Source of the DNA: Hydrogenophaga taeniospiralis
Lineage (GTDB): Bacteria > Pseudomonadota > Gammaproteobacteria > Burkholderiales > Burkholderiaceae_C
Assembly: GCF_020510445.1 (NCBI RefSeq)
Contig: NZ_JAHBAG010000001.1
Coordinates: 2,828,501-2,892,500 of the forward strand
Reading direction: 5' to 3'
Length of the DNA stretch: 64,000 bases
Shown here: positions 43,452 to 51,255 of the stretch, one piece after another
Layout of the letters: the number at the start of each line of letters is the position of its first letter
Numbering within the stretch: position 1 is the first letter of the stretch
The notes under the pieces: generated by a model
What the model saw: the letters and a program-made list of their open reading frames with translations, nothing else
The model's database searches: none
Told to the model about the DNA's origin: nothing
Program-made: the position numbers and the translations under genes

Positions 43452-44810
43452 ATGAGCGCCGCCATCGCCCAGGCCCGTGTGCAGCAGATGCTGCACGCGC
43501 CGCTGCTGCCCACGCTGCTTCGCCTGGCCACGCCCAACGTGATGGGCCTGTTCGCAATGACCATCGTGATCGGCTACGACGGCTACATCCTCGGCCGTCT
43601 GGGCCCGGACGCGCTCGCCGGCATCGCACTGGTGTTCCCGCTCTCGATGCTGATGCTGCAGATGTCGGCGGGCGGCATCGGTGGCGCCACCACCGCCGCC
43701 GTAGCGCGAGCCCTGGGCGCCGGGCGCAGCCAGGACGCCAGCCGCCTGGCGCAACAGGCGCTGCTCCTCGGCGCCTTGCTGGCCGCGCTGTTCATGCTGG
43801 TCATGCTCGGCTTCGGGCGCGGCATCTTTGGCGCCATGGGCGGGCGCGGCGCGGCGCTCGAAGCCGCGCTCGTGTATTCGAACGTGCTGTTCAGCGGTGC
43901 GCTGCTCATCTGGTCCACCAACGTGCTGGCCGCCGTGGTGCGCGGCGCGGGCAACATGGTGCTGCCCTCGGTGATGCTGCTGGGCACGGCGCTGCTGCAC
44001 CTGGTGCTGTGCCCGCTGCTGGTGTTCGGCTGGGGGCCGGTGGCCGGCCTGGGCATGGCCGGCGCTGCCGCCAGCACGCTGGCCGTGAACGCCGTGGCCA
44101 CGCTGGTGATGGCGGCCCACCTGTGGCGCCGCGACGGCGCCGTGCAGCTGCGCGCCTCGCCCTGGCGCCTGCACCTGCCGCTGCTGCGCGACATCCTGCG
44201 CGTGGGCCTGCCCGCGTCCTTGAGCCCGGTGATCAGCAACGCCTCCATCGCCGTGACCACGGCCTTCGTGGGCAGCTACGGCACGGCCGCGCTCGCGGGC
44301 TACGGCGTGGCGGCGCGGCTCGAATACATCCTGGTGCCGATCGCCTTCGGCTTCGGCACCGCCCTGACCGCGATGGTGGCGACCAACATGGGCGCCGGCC
44401 AGACGGTGCGCGCGGTGCGCGTGGCCTGGGCCGGCGGCGCGCTGGTGGCCATGATCACCGGTGCGATCGGCCTGGCCACGGCCATCGCACCAGCGCTGTG
44501 GATGGGCCTCTTCACCGGCGATGCCGACGTGCTGGCGGTGGGCGCCACGTATCTGAACATCGTGGGCGGCTGCTACGCCTTCTTCGGGCTGGGCCTGGCG
44601 CTGTTCTTTGCATCGCAGGGCGCGGGCCGCATGTTCTGGCCGCTGGCCGGCAGCATGGGCCGCCTCGTGATCCTGTCGGTCGGCGGCTGGCTCTGCGTGC
44701 ACACGTTCCAGACCCCCGCAACCGGCCTCTTTGCCGTTGTCGCGCTCAGCCTGGTCGTCTACGGCTCCACCCTCGCCATCGCGATCCGCCTGGGGAGCTG
44801 GGGGCGCTGA
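43452..44810 (+). CDS. MATE-family efflux transporter
   Basis: A 452-residue multidrug and toxic compound exporter with 12 predicted membrane helices in two related halves. Recognisable runs are ATPNVMGLFAMTIVIGYDGYILGRLG and the second-half LPASLSPVISNASIAVTTAFVG. It is downstream of the TetR gene and SDR remnant, so may be induced by the same effector. The cation coupled is not evident. Confidence 0.9.
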   Translation: MSAAIAQARVQQMLHAPLLPTLLRLATPNVMGLFAMTIVIGYDGYILGRLGPDALAGIALVFPLSMLMLQMSAGGIGGATTAAVARALGAGRSQDASRLAQQALLLGALLAALFMLVMLGFGRGIFGAMGGRGAALEAALVYSNVLFSGALLIWSTNVLAAVVRGAGNMVLPSVMLLGTALLHLVLCPLLVFGWGPVAGLGMAGAAASTLAVNAVATLVMAAHLWRRDGAVQLRASPWRLHLPLLRDILRVGLPASLSPVISNASIAVTTAFVGSYGTAALAGYGVAARLEYILVPIAFGFGTALTAMVATNMGAGQTVRAVRVAWAGGALVAMITGAIGLATAIAPALWMGLFTGDADVLAVGATYLNIVGGCYAFFGLGLALFFASQGAGRMFWPLAGSMGRLVILSVGGWLCVHTFQTPATGLFAVVALSLVVYGSTLAIAIRLGSWGR

Positions 44811-44884
44811 TGCCGGGCCTGCGAGGCTGCACGGTTATGGGTTTGCGCGGAATGGGGGCCGGAGTCGGCAGGTAACATGCCCGC

Positions 44885-45685
44885 ATGACCCGACTGCACA
44901 CCGAGTACCAGCGCCTGTACCTGCCCCCCGGCGCCGGGGTGGACGACACCGCGCCCCTGCGCCTGGCCGACAGCGACGGCCGCGTGCGCGCCATGGTGCT
45001 GGCGCTCGGCCACCCGGCCGACTGGGCCACCCTCTCGCCCGTCTGGCGCGGTGTGCAGGCCGAGCTGGCCCTGCCCGCGCCGGCCATCGCCGTCAACGGC
45101 GTGGACGCCTTCGAGCTCTGGTTCTCGCTGGCCCAGCCCGTGCCGGCGGCAGAGGCCGCCGCCTTCCTGCAAGGCCTGCGCCAGCGCTACCTGGCTGGCG
45201 TGAAACCCGGGCGGCTGCGGATGCTGCCCGCCCCGGATGCGCCGGCGCCCCCGGCCGTGCAAGCCGCCGCCTGGGTTCCCGCGCTGCAGGCCGCCACCGG
45301 CCAATGGTCCGCCTTCGTCGCGCCCGACCTGGCCGCCGTGTTTGGCGACGCCCCGTCGCTCGACTTCCAGCCCGGCAACGACGCCCAGGCCGAACTCCTG
45401 AGCCGCCTCGCCAGCACACCGCCAGACGCGTTTGAGGCGGCCCTGGCCCAACTGCAGCCCGCAGCGCCCCAGCAGGCCTCGGCAGCGCCAGCGCTCAGCG
45501 AACCGGTGGCCCCGCCGGCACCGGGCGGCCCGGCCCACGCCGCGCTGGCCGGCCCGTACCAGGACCCACAAAGCTTCCTGCGCGACGTGATGAACGACCC
45601 CACCGTGGCGCTGGCCCTGCGCATCGAAGCCGCCAAAGCCCTGCTGCCGCACGGCACCCCTGGGGCTCCCGCCGGCACCGCCTGA
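44885..45685 (+). CDS. Uncharacterised protein
   Basis: A 266-residue protein starting MTRLHTEYQRLYL. An alpha/beta N-terminal part (about 1-165) is followed by a proline/alanine-rich linker (about 190-220) and a C-terminal helix FLRDVMNDPTVALALRIEAAKALLPH, a pattern I associate with small phage-packaging-type or phage-derived proteins. No clear function. It is four bases before a nucleotidyltransferase gene and in the same run. Confidence 0.7.
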   Translation: MTRLHTEYQRLYLPPGAGVDDTAPLRLADSDGRVRAMVLALGHPADWATLSPVWRGVQAELALPAPAIAVNGVDAFELWFSLAQPVPAAEAAAFLQGLRQRYLAGVKPGRLRMLPAPDAPAPPAVQAAAWVPALQAATGQWSAFVAPDLAAVFGDAPSLDFQPGNDAQAELLSRLASTPPDAFEAALAQLQPAAPQQASAAPALSEPVAPPAPGGPAHAALAGPYQDPQSFLRDVMNDPTVALALRIEAAKALLPHGTPGAPAGTA

Positions 45686-45688
45686 GCC

Positions 45689-46297
45689 ATGGGCCACACC
45701 GGCATGCCCCAGGCCAGCGAGCTGACCCCCGCCGCCTTCATCGCGCAGGCCCTCAGCAACCCCGTCAACGCCGAACTGCTGCAGCGGCTGGACAGCCTGC
45801 GCCTGCCCCAGTGCCACCTGACCGCCGGCTGCCTGTTTCAGGCCGTGTGGAACCGGCAGACCGGCCGGGCGCCCGACTGGGGCGTGAAGGACTACGACGT
45901 TTTCTACTTCGACGATACCGACCTCTCGTGGGAAGCCGAAGACCGCGTGATCCGCGCCGTGCAGGCGCTCACCGCCGACCTGCGCGTGGCCGTGGAAGTG
46001 AAGAACCAGGCGCGCGTGCACCTCTGGTACCGCAGCCGCTTCCAGGCCGACTACCCCCAGCTCACCCGCGCCACCGACGGCATCGACCGCTACCTCATCG
46101 CCTGCACCTGCGTGGGCATAGACACCCGCAGCCGCGCCCTGTACGCGCCCAACGGGCTGGACGAACTGCAACGCGGCATCCTGCGCATGAACCCGCGCTT
46201 CGCCCAGCCCGCCATGTTTCGCGACAAGGCGCGCAGCTACCAGGCGCGCTGGCCGTGGTTGAGCATCGTGGCGGCGGAAGAAGAGGGCGGCGCATGA
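45689..46297 (+). CDS. Nucleotidyltransferase family protein (COG3575/DUF925 type)
   Basis: A 202-residue protein with the nucleotidyltransferase-like run KDYDVFYFDDTDLSWEAEDRVIR (about 68-90), where conserved Asp residues would bind metal, and LTAGCLFQAVWN as the preceding glycine motif. The family is widespread and uncharacterised. Operon-like spacing to genes on both sides (four bases before, four-base overlap after). Confidence 0.8.
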   Translation: MGHTGMPQASELTPAAFIAQALSNPVNAELLQRLDSLRLPQCHLTAGCLFQAVWNRQTGRAPDWGVKDYDVFYFDDTDLSWEAEDRVIRAVQALTADLRVAVEVKNQARVHLWYRSRFQADYPQLTRATDGIDRYLIACTCVGIDTRSRALYAPNGLDELQRGILRMNPRFAQPAMFRDKARSYQARWPWLSIVAAEEEGGA

Positions 46298-46974
46298 AAG
46301 AACACCGCGTGGAGATCGACCATCTTTTCATGTTCATCGAGCCCGACGGCCCCGAGATCGACGCCCTGAAACGCCAGGGGCTGACAGAAACCTACCGCCG
46401 CGCGCACCCCGGGCAGGGCACGGCCAACGTCTGCTTCGGATTCGACAACCTCTACCTTGAACTGCTCTGGCTCACCAGCGAAGCCGAAGCCCGCAGCCCG
46501 GCCATGGAGCGCACCCGTCTGTGGGAGCGCAGCCAGTGGCGCAGGCTGGGCACCTGCCCGTTCGGCGTGGCTTTCCGTGGCGACCTCGCCAGCGCCGGTG
46601 TGCCCACCTGGGACTACCGGCCCCCGTACCTGCCCAGCCATCTGCCGCTGGACATGAGCATCCAGGTTGCCACCGACAGCGACGACCCGATGCAACCCAT
46701 GTTGTTCAGCTTTCCGGGGAGCACGGCGCCGAGCGAGTGGCCGGCGGAGCGGCGAGGGCGGTTGCAAACGGGCGGTGGTTGGAGCCAAGCCGTTGGCTTG
46801 ACGTTGCGCTTCCCGGCGGGCACGGCGCCCAGCGCCGCGTTGCTCGCGCTCGCGGCTGCGTCAGGGCTTGAACTGGAGCAGGGCGAGGGCCCAGCCTATG
46901 GCATGGCCTTGGATCTGATGGGCGCGGACGGCTCGGTGACAAAGACTTTGGTGATGCCGGATGGGCTCAGATGA
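46294..46974 (+). CDS. Glyoxalase/VOC-like protein
   Basis: A 226-residue protein resembling the glyoxalase-like (VOC) fold: HLFMFIEPDGPEIDALKRQGL at the start and CFGFDNLYLELLWLTSEAEA as the second strand set. The N-terminal His and the Glu in YLELLW are candidate metal ligands. It overlaps the nucleotidyltransferase gene by four bases. The reaction is unknown. It is the last high-GC gene before the cassette region. Confidence 0.8.
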   Translation: MKEHRVEIDHLFMFIEPDGPEIDALKRQGLTETYRRAHPGQGTANVCFGFDNLYLELLWLTSEAEARSPAMERTRLWERSQWRRLGTCPFGVAFRGDLASAGVPTWDYRPPYLPSHLPLDMSIQVATDSDDPMQPMLFSFPGSTAPSEWPAERRGRLQTGGGWSQAVGLTLRFPAGTAPSAALLALAAASGLELEQGEGPAYGMALDLMGADGSVTKTLVMPDGLR

Positions 46975-47371
46975 CGGCGACACGGCTGGGTTGGGGTATC
47001 GCATTTGATCCAGAGCCCGCATCCGAATCAAAGGCCCAAAGCGGTCGTACCGGATGCACCTGAATCTGACATTGAGCTGCCAAAAAACCGAACCCAATAC
47101 AGGTAGACATTTTCGATCTTGAGGCTATAGTGCAGACATCGAATTCGCTCACGAACCTGCCCAGAAAGCGCTTAGACACCAGCGGTGGCACGGCGACTTT
47201 GTCAGTTTGTTATATCTGTTCATATGGCCCGTACATGAGGGCAGGTACATGATGTCAAAAGCTTTTTTAGTCTCGGCGCCGCCACGTTATCCGACGATTG
47301 CCGGGAATATCTGGTGAAAAGTCGTCTACATCAAAGTTAGGTTTCGCAATTCCCACTCGCTCAGGAGCAGC
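46975..47371. other. 397-base region ahead of the cassette cluster
   Basis: No supported gene. GC falls sharply here. I looked for an integron integrase or its remnant on both strands and saw none. The last part (about 47230-47342) ends CATCAAAGTTAGGT, resembling the end of an attI site (CAAAGTTAGG). Beyond that, only weak promoter-like words. Confidence 0.5.
47290..47342 (+). other. Possible attI-like core at cassette cluster boundary
   Basis: The stretch ends with CATCAAA and a GTTAGGT core (47336-47342), matching the G|TTRRRY recombination core; the class 1 attI ends similarly with AACAAAGTTAGGC. A weaker GTTATCC sits about 50 bases upstream. The first cassette gene starts 30 bases after the core. 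Confidence 0.45.
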
Positions 47372-48448
47372 ATGAAACGCCGTCTGCAAGTCTTCATTTC
47401 CAGCACCTACACCGACTTGATTCACGAGCGCCAAGCCGCTGTCAGTGCCGTTCTAAAGTCCAGCCACATTCCGGCGGGAATGGAACTTTTTACCGCGGCG
47501 GATCGCTCTCAAATGGTAACAATCAAACAGTGGATCGACGACTCAGATGTGTACATGCTAATCCTCGGTGGAAGATATGGAACGGTCGAACCAACTTCTG
47601 GCCTAAGCTACACCGAACTGGAATACGACTACGCGATTCAACAGAACAAGCCCGTCTTCGCTGTCGTTACAACAGAAGCGGCACTGGAGTTGAAGGTCAA
47701 GGCAAACGGAACGACCAATATTGAGCGTGACAATCCAAAAGAGCTCGCACTCTTCAGGAAAAAGGTGTTATCAAATATCTCTTCGTTCTTCGAGGACTCA
47801 AAGGATATAAAACTCTGCGTTCACGAGAGTCTTGCTGACTTTGCGGCAAATCGAGATCTTAAGGGTTGGGTCTCTGCAGACGAGATCCAAGATACCAAGC
47901 CTCTGTTCGAAGAAATTCGAAAGCTCTCGGATGAAAATCGCGAGCTGAAGGAAACAATTTCAGCGCTGGAGAAGAAGACAGCAGCGGGCACCGGAGCCTC
48001 CATTTCAAAGCAGAACGAAGATTTCACTGTTCTCAGCAGTGTTCTGTCAGCGATCGAGATCAAGGTACCGGCAGAGCTCGCCGCCAACGGAAAGGAGTAC
48101 GACACCACTTTGCTGAAGCTGTTCTATGACAACAAGGAGGCGTTCGTCACTGGAGTGACGAACTCTGGGAACGCATCTGATGCCGAGACGTTCTTTTTCC
48201 ACAACATTTGTCCGAAACTTCAAGTGCATGGGCTAATTGCAAGCGAGAAGGTTCCTGGAGTCCGATATCGCAGAAGTGCGGTGTCGACGAAGGGGCATAG
48301 CTTTCTTGCTGAGATGGAGCGGAGGCTTCTCCTCGCCAAGAAGCCAAACGCCTCATTAGTCGAAGCATCGGCAAGCACTTCGAGCCCCTCCGCGGTACCT
48401 GCCAAGCGAGCAACCCCAACTGCTAAAAAGGTGGTCCGCCCCAAGTGA
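47372..48448 (+). CDS. DUF4062 domain protein, first cassette
   Basis: A 358-residue protein with an N-terminal DUF4062 domain (about 5-105; RRLQVFISSTYTDLIHERQ, then SDVYMLILGGRYGTVEP and SGLSYTELEYDYA), a Rossmann/TIR-like nucleotide-binding domain often found in NTPase-linked and defence-type proteins. A coiled-coil-like region follows (about 185-205), then a C-terminal domain of unknown fold and a Lys/Pro-rich tail. GC and codon use are lower than the surrounding genes. It is followed at once by an attC-like site. A defence role is an inference. Confidence 0.8.
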   Translation: MKRRLQVFISSTYTDLIHERQAAVSAVLKSSHIPAGMELFTAADRSQMVTIKQWIDDSDVYMLILGGRYGTVEPTSGLSYTELEYDYAIQQNKPVFAVVTTEAALELKVKANGTTNIERDNPKELALFRKKVLSNISSFFEDSKDIKLCVHESLADFAANRDLKGWVSADEIQDTKPLFEEIRKLSDENRELKETISALEKKTAAGTGASISKQNEDFTVLSSVLSAIEIKVPAELAANGKEYDTTLLKLFYDNKEAFVTGVTNSGNASDAETFFFHNICPKLQVHGLIASEKVPGVRYRRSAVSTKGHSFLAEMERRLLLAKKPNASLVEASASTSSPSAVPAKRATPTAKKVVRPK

Positions 48449-48449
48449 A

Positions 48450-48578
48450 ACCTAACCCCTCGCTCAAGTGGAGCGACAACGGCAGGCCACCAGGCCCGGC
48501 CTGGTGGTACGCGGTACATTTTCACCAGCCTGGGCCTAGCGTCCTGCCGTTGTCGCCCGCTTAGCTCGAACGTTAGCC
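48450..48578 (+). other. attC-like recombination site (129 bases)
   Basis: It begins ACCTAAC (R'' box) two bases after the DUF4062 stop and ends GTTAGCC (R' box). Perfect 14-base inner arms (48473-48486 and 48543-48556, GCGACAACGGCAGG) enclose a second perfect hairpin (48487-48507). The single-stranded fold is typical of integron attC sites. Confidence 0.85.
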
Positions 48579-48624
48579 ATTCAGATATCTATTTACCAAT
48601 CGGCGATTTAAGAAGGGATCTCGT

Positions 48625-48936
48625 ATGGAGGTATTCGTTCTAATTACTCACTATATGAATGGAGTTCAAGAATCTGGGGTTTTTGCATCCTTTCAAGATG
48701 CAGTATCTCATCTTGTTGAGGACCAAATCGGTGGCAGGCCGGAAGTTATCAAGTGCAACGTCATTGGTGAACTAATCGAGAACAACACCGTATTTACGGC
48801 CTCTTCATATGATCGCTCGAGCGACATACATAACTTTCAAGGCGTGTATGGAAGCTACGATCTGGCAAAGAACTCCGTTGGCGACAAAGGGTTAGTGCTA
48901 AACAGAACCATAAACACGCTGCTTAAAAATGGCTAA
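48625..48936 (+). CDS. Hypothetical cassette protein
   Basis: A 103-residue protein starting MEVFVLITHYMNGVQESG. The alternation of strands and a helix (SFQDAVSHLVEDQIG) suggests a small alpha/beta domain. No family was recognised. It is 46 bases after the preceding attC site and its stop overlaps the next R'' box, the layout of an integron cassette. Confidence 0.75.
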   Translation: MEVFVLITHYMNGVQESGVFASFQDAVSHLVEDQIGGRPEVIKCNVIGELIENNTVFTASSYDRSSDIHNFQGVYGSYDLAKNSVGDKGLVLNRTINTLLKNG

Positions 48937-48997
48937 CCCATCACTCCACCGAACCTGCGTGAAAAGCCGCGCAGGCCGGTGAATTCAAACGTTGAGC
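48931..48997 (+). other. attC-like recombination site (67 bases)
   Basis: Begins GGCTAAC over the stop codon, ends GTTGAGC (a full match to GTTRRRY). L boxes CACCG..CCTGCG and CGCAGG.CGGTG pair around a short loop with an unpaired base, as in classical 59-base elements. Confidence 0.85.
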
Positions 48998-49013
48998 GTC
49001 ACAGTGAACGGAA

Positions 49014-49658
49014 ATGAGCACGTACCCACAGCGAGTTCGAGACAACATTCTTCCTCTGTCAGTAGGAAGTACGTTGCCTGAGGCGTTCGAGGAATGGTCA
49101 TTTACGGAGAGGACCGAAGACCACGAGCAGCCAATCGAGACGTGCCAACTCTGTGAGCACGAAGATCTTCGCTATCACTTCGAAATCCGCAACAGCCTCA
49201 CGAAGAAAACTCTCTGGGTCGGTTCCCAGTGCATTCTGAAGTTCGGCCTTTCCGTCTTCGAAAGTGGTCTTCGGTTGTCGGAAGGAGACGCGAAGAAGAA
49301 GCTTGACCGGTTAATGCAGAAAATGCGCTTAGAGTCGTGCATTCGCGCTCTAGAGAAACTCGCAACAGCTGAGAAAAGCGAAATTCTTTCAAATGCGCTT
49401 GAGTACTACAAGAAGAACAAATACCTCTCGCCGAAGTTCGCGTTCGTTGTCTTGTGGCGGCTTCAGAGCAACAAAGTCGATCACAGTCCCTCCTTCTTCA
49501 AAGTTAACCTGAAGCGAGGAAAGTACCAGCGAGATCTCCAGGACATGAAGCTCAGTCATGTGCATGTTATCTGGCCGGCGTTGTCCTCATCGCAGCGAGA
49601 TATGGCAATCCGTATGGGGCACAGTGCGCCAGGTGCCGCCGAATTTTTCAATCGATAG
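49014..49658 (+). CDS. Cassette protein with zinc-ribbon-like motif
   Basis: A 214-residue protein. A CQLCEHEDLRYHFEIRN run (about 43-59) with C-x2-C, followed by WVGSQCILKF (about 67-76), suggests a small metal-binding nucleic-acid module; a helical region (about 95-140) and a basic C-terminal part (NLKRGKYQRDL) follow. I recall similar proteins only as conserved hypotheticals. Lower GC than the backbone, and bracketed by attC-like sites. Confidence 0.7.
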   Translation: MSTYPQRVRDNILPLSVGSTLPEAFEEWSFTERTEDHEQPIETCQLCEHEDLRYHFEIRNSLTKKTLWVGSQCILKFGLSVFESGLRLSEGDAKKKLDRLMQKMRLESCIRALEKLATAEKSEILSNALEYYKKNKYLSPKFAFVVLWRLQSNKVDHSPSFFKVNLKRGKYQRDLQDMKLSHVHVIWPALSSSQRDMAIRMGHSAPGAAEFFNR

Positions 49659-49705
49659 GCTTGCCTCGGCAAGCCGGGTCAAGCCTCTCATCTCAAACGC
49701 TATGC
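49659..49705 (+). other. Degenerate attC-like site
   Basis: GGCTTGCC and GGCAAGCC pair as a hairpin, then TCTCAAACGCTATGC, close to the CTCAAACGTTATGC form expected at an attC end. The core has a T-to-C change, so it may be inactive. Confidence 0.5.
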
Positions 49706-49755
49706 ATCGGTGTTTTATCTGAAATTTTTTAACGACGTGGAACAAAGGGAAGGCT

Positions 49756-49974
49756 ATGCACAAGTTTATTATCAACAAGCAACAGCAACAAAACGGCGAC
49801 TTTGAAGTCCACAATACAACTACGGGTTGTGGCTACATGCCGCAACTACACAACCAAGTTGACCTTGGTTATCACTCTGACTGTAGCGGAGCTGTCTCTG
49901 CAGCGAAGAGGGCAAATCCGACCTTAAGAATCAACGGTTGCTACTACTGCTGCCGGGCATGTCATACCAGTTAA
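49756..49974 (+). CDS. Small cysteine-rich cassette protein
   Basis: A 72-residue protein starting MHKFIINKQQQQNGDFEVHN and ending with a cysteine cluster (GCYYCCRACHTS). The alternating pattern TTGCGYMP ... LGYHSDCSGAV ... RINGCYYC resembles a small family I have seen in integron cassettes, without function. Four or five cysteines suggest a metal site. Between attC-like sites. Confidence 0.7.
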   Translation: MHKFIINKQQQQNGDFEVHNTTTGCGYMPQLHNQVDLGYHSDCSGAVSAAKRANPTLRINGCYYCCRACHTS

Positions 49975-50043
49975 CTAGTTGTGTAGAATAAAAATCATTC
50001 GAACCGACTTGCTAAAGCGGTCGGCCTAGGTCAAACGTTATAC
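49972..50043 (+). other. attC-like recombination site
   Basis: It starts at the cassette stop (AGTTAAC) and ends TCAAACGTTATAC with a GTTATAC core. CCGAC and GTCGG inner arms pair around an 11-base loop, with a mismatch typical of attC. Confidence 0.6.
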
Positions 50044-50046
50044 GCC

Positions 50047-50454
50047 ATGAACCAGGGGCTAACTGACCTAATTCGCGACTATCAAGCTGCAGTTGAAAAG
50101 GCCATCGAGTTGTTGGAGGGTTCAGGCATTCCAAGACCGGCAACCTCAACTGACTGGGTTGGGTACGACATTCCTCAGCGAGGGCAACTCGCCGATGGCG
50201 TGAGCTATTTCAAACATGGGTACGGTTGCGCGGTATTTCTGCCGTCGGGTAAAGTCGATTTTGATTTCGGTGCTGAAGGCCAAATCAATGGCTTTGATCT
50301 TTGGCGCCTTACCCACTTCGCCGGGAACCGGTTGAAGAGCTATGGCTTCCCTTCGGAGCAAGCTATTAAGTCGGCATTCCAAATGGCCATAGAGTCCGGT
50401 GAAATTGTCCCGTCCGCATACATCCTCCACTACTTGGCGCCAAATGCCGCATAG
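50047..50454 (+). CDS. Hypothetical cassette protein
   Basis: A 135-residue protein starting MNQGLTDLIRDYQAAVEKAIELL. A helical N-terminus is followed by a strand-rich middle (YGCAVFLPSGKVDFDFGAEG) and a helical end. It resembles the small DUF6896-type hypotheticals, but I cannot confirm it. It starts three bases after an attC core and is followed by a degenerate site. Confidence 0.7.
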   Translation: MNQGLTDLIRDYQAAVEKAIELLEGSGIPRPATSTDWVGYDIPQRGQLADGVSYFKHGYGCAVFLPSGKVDFDFGAEGQINGFDLWRLTHFAGNRLKSYGFPSEQAIKSAFQMAIESGEIVPSAYILHYLAPNAA

Positions 50455-50541
50455 CCATCCAGTCAACCGGACCGCCGAACACCCGCCTTTGGGCTTCCGC
50501 AAGCCGCCCCGCGCGGTGTCCGGGTACCGTCATCTTTAGGG
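50452..50541 (+). other. Degenerate attC-like site
   Basis: CCGGAC..ACACCCGC and GCGGTGTCCGG arms pair. The expected 3' core is only CTTTAGGG, so it looks decayed. Confidence 0.4.
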
Positions 50542-50548
50542 TGCATCG

Positions 50549-51169
50549 ATGCTCGACGACCTGCCCCAGTTCATGTCTGCACCCACCTCCTGCCAGTTCG
50601 CGAAGGACGGCGCATGGGAAGACGCTTGGTCTTTCCCCAGCGGGCGTCTGCCGTCCCGCTCTGAGCTGGTTTCCTACCTCGCACAGAGCACCGAGGTCGC
50701 CTTTGAGGCGTTCTTCGGCCGCTCATTCTTCGGTGCCCGCATCGTTGGTTCAGCGCTCGAGGTGGAAGCCTTCTCCATCAAGTGCCTTCAGGCCGTCCGA
50801 GCTCAGCGGTCGTTCTTCGGCGTCTTCCGCCAAGAGCTTGGGTGTCCCCTTCCAGGTCAGCCGCCTGCCTTCGCCGAGATCGGTTGCGTCAACGCCTGGC
50901 GCAGCGTCGGAGCTGTCCGCATCTCCGAGCCGCACCTGGCTTCGTCAGGGTTCGCACGTCTCTGGCATTCGGTGCTCCACAGCTCGGTAGGTCGGAACAC
51001 CCGCCATGCCAAGGCAATCGAGTTCGCGTTCGAATACCCGCTCGCACACTGGTTCGGCGTGCCCGTTTCGGTCACTGGTGAGTCAAACTTGGTTTCCGAG
51101 GCCTTGCTTCGCCAGGCCATAGGGCTTGTCGCGTCACCCGAACCACAGCCCGCCCGGAATGCGCCCTGA
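50549..51169 (+). CDS. Hypothetical cassette protein
   Basis: A 206-residue protein starting MLDDLPQFMSAPTSCQFAKDG. No motif recognised; a phenylalanine-rich region (AFEAFFGRSFFGARIVG) and a LWHSVLHSSVGRNTRHAKAIEFAFEYPLAHWF stretch are visible. The codon usage is more GC-rich than the earlier cassette genes but still distinct. A degenerate attC-like end follows. Confidence 0.65.
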   Translation: MLDDLPQFMSAPTSCQFAKDGAWEDAWSFPSGRLPSRSELVSYLAQSTEVAFEAFFGRSFFGARIVGSALEVEAFSIKCLQAVRAQRSFFGVFRQELGCPLPGQPPAFAEIGCVNAWRSVGAVRISEPHLASSGFARLWHSVLHSSVGRNTRHAKAIEFAFEYPLAHWFGVPVSVTGESNLVSEALLRQAIGLVASPEPQPARNAP

Positions 51170-51213
51170 CCCTTCGCTGGGGCGACTCGCGCCTCAGCTC
51201 AAACATTCGGCGT
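51167..51213 (+). other. Degenerate attC-like end of cassette cluster
   Basis: Overlaps the preceding stop and ends CTCAAACATTCGGC, close to the CTCAAACGTTAGGC end of a standard attC. No full inner arms. It marks the likely right border of the cluster. Confidence 0.4.
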
Positions 51214-51255
51214 CCGTCCATCCCAAACGGTTCGCTTTCACAAGAGGAGCACAAC

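Noticed and set aside
46967..47191. Minus-strand 74-codon frame considered as an integrase remnant
   Set aside because: No tyrosine recombinase motif (no R...H-x-x-R...Y pattern) and no similarity to IntI that I can see.
50541..50990. Alternative 149-codon frame in the last cassette
   Set aside because: Ser/Pro/Arg-rich shadow; the frame at 50549 has better composition and cassette-like position.
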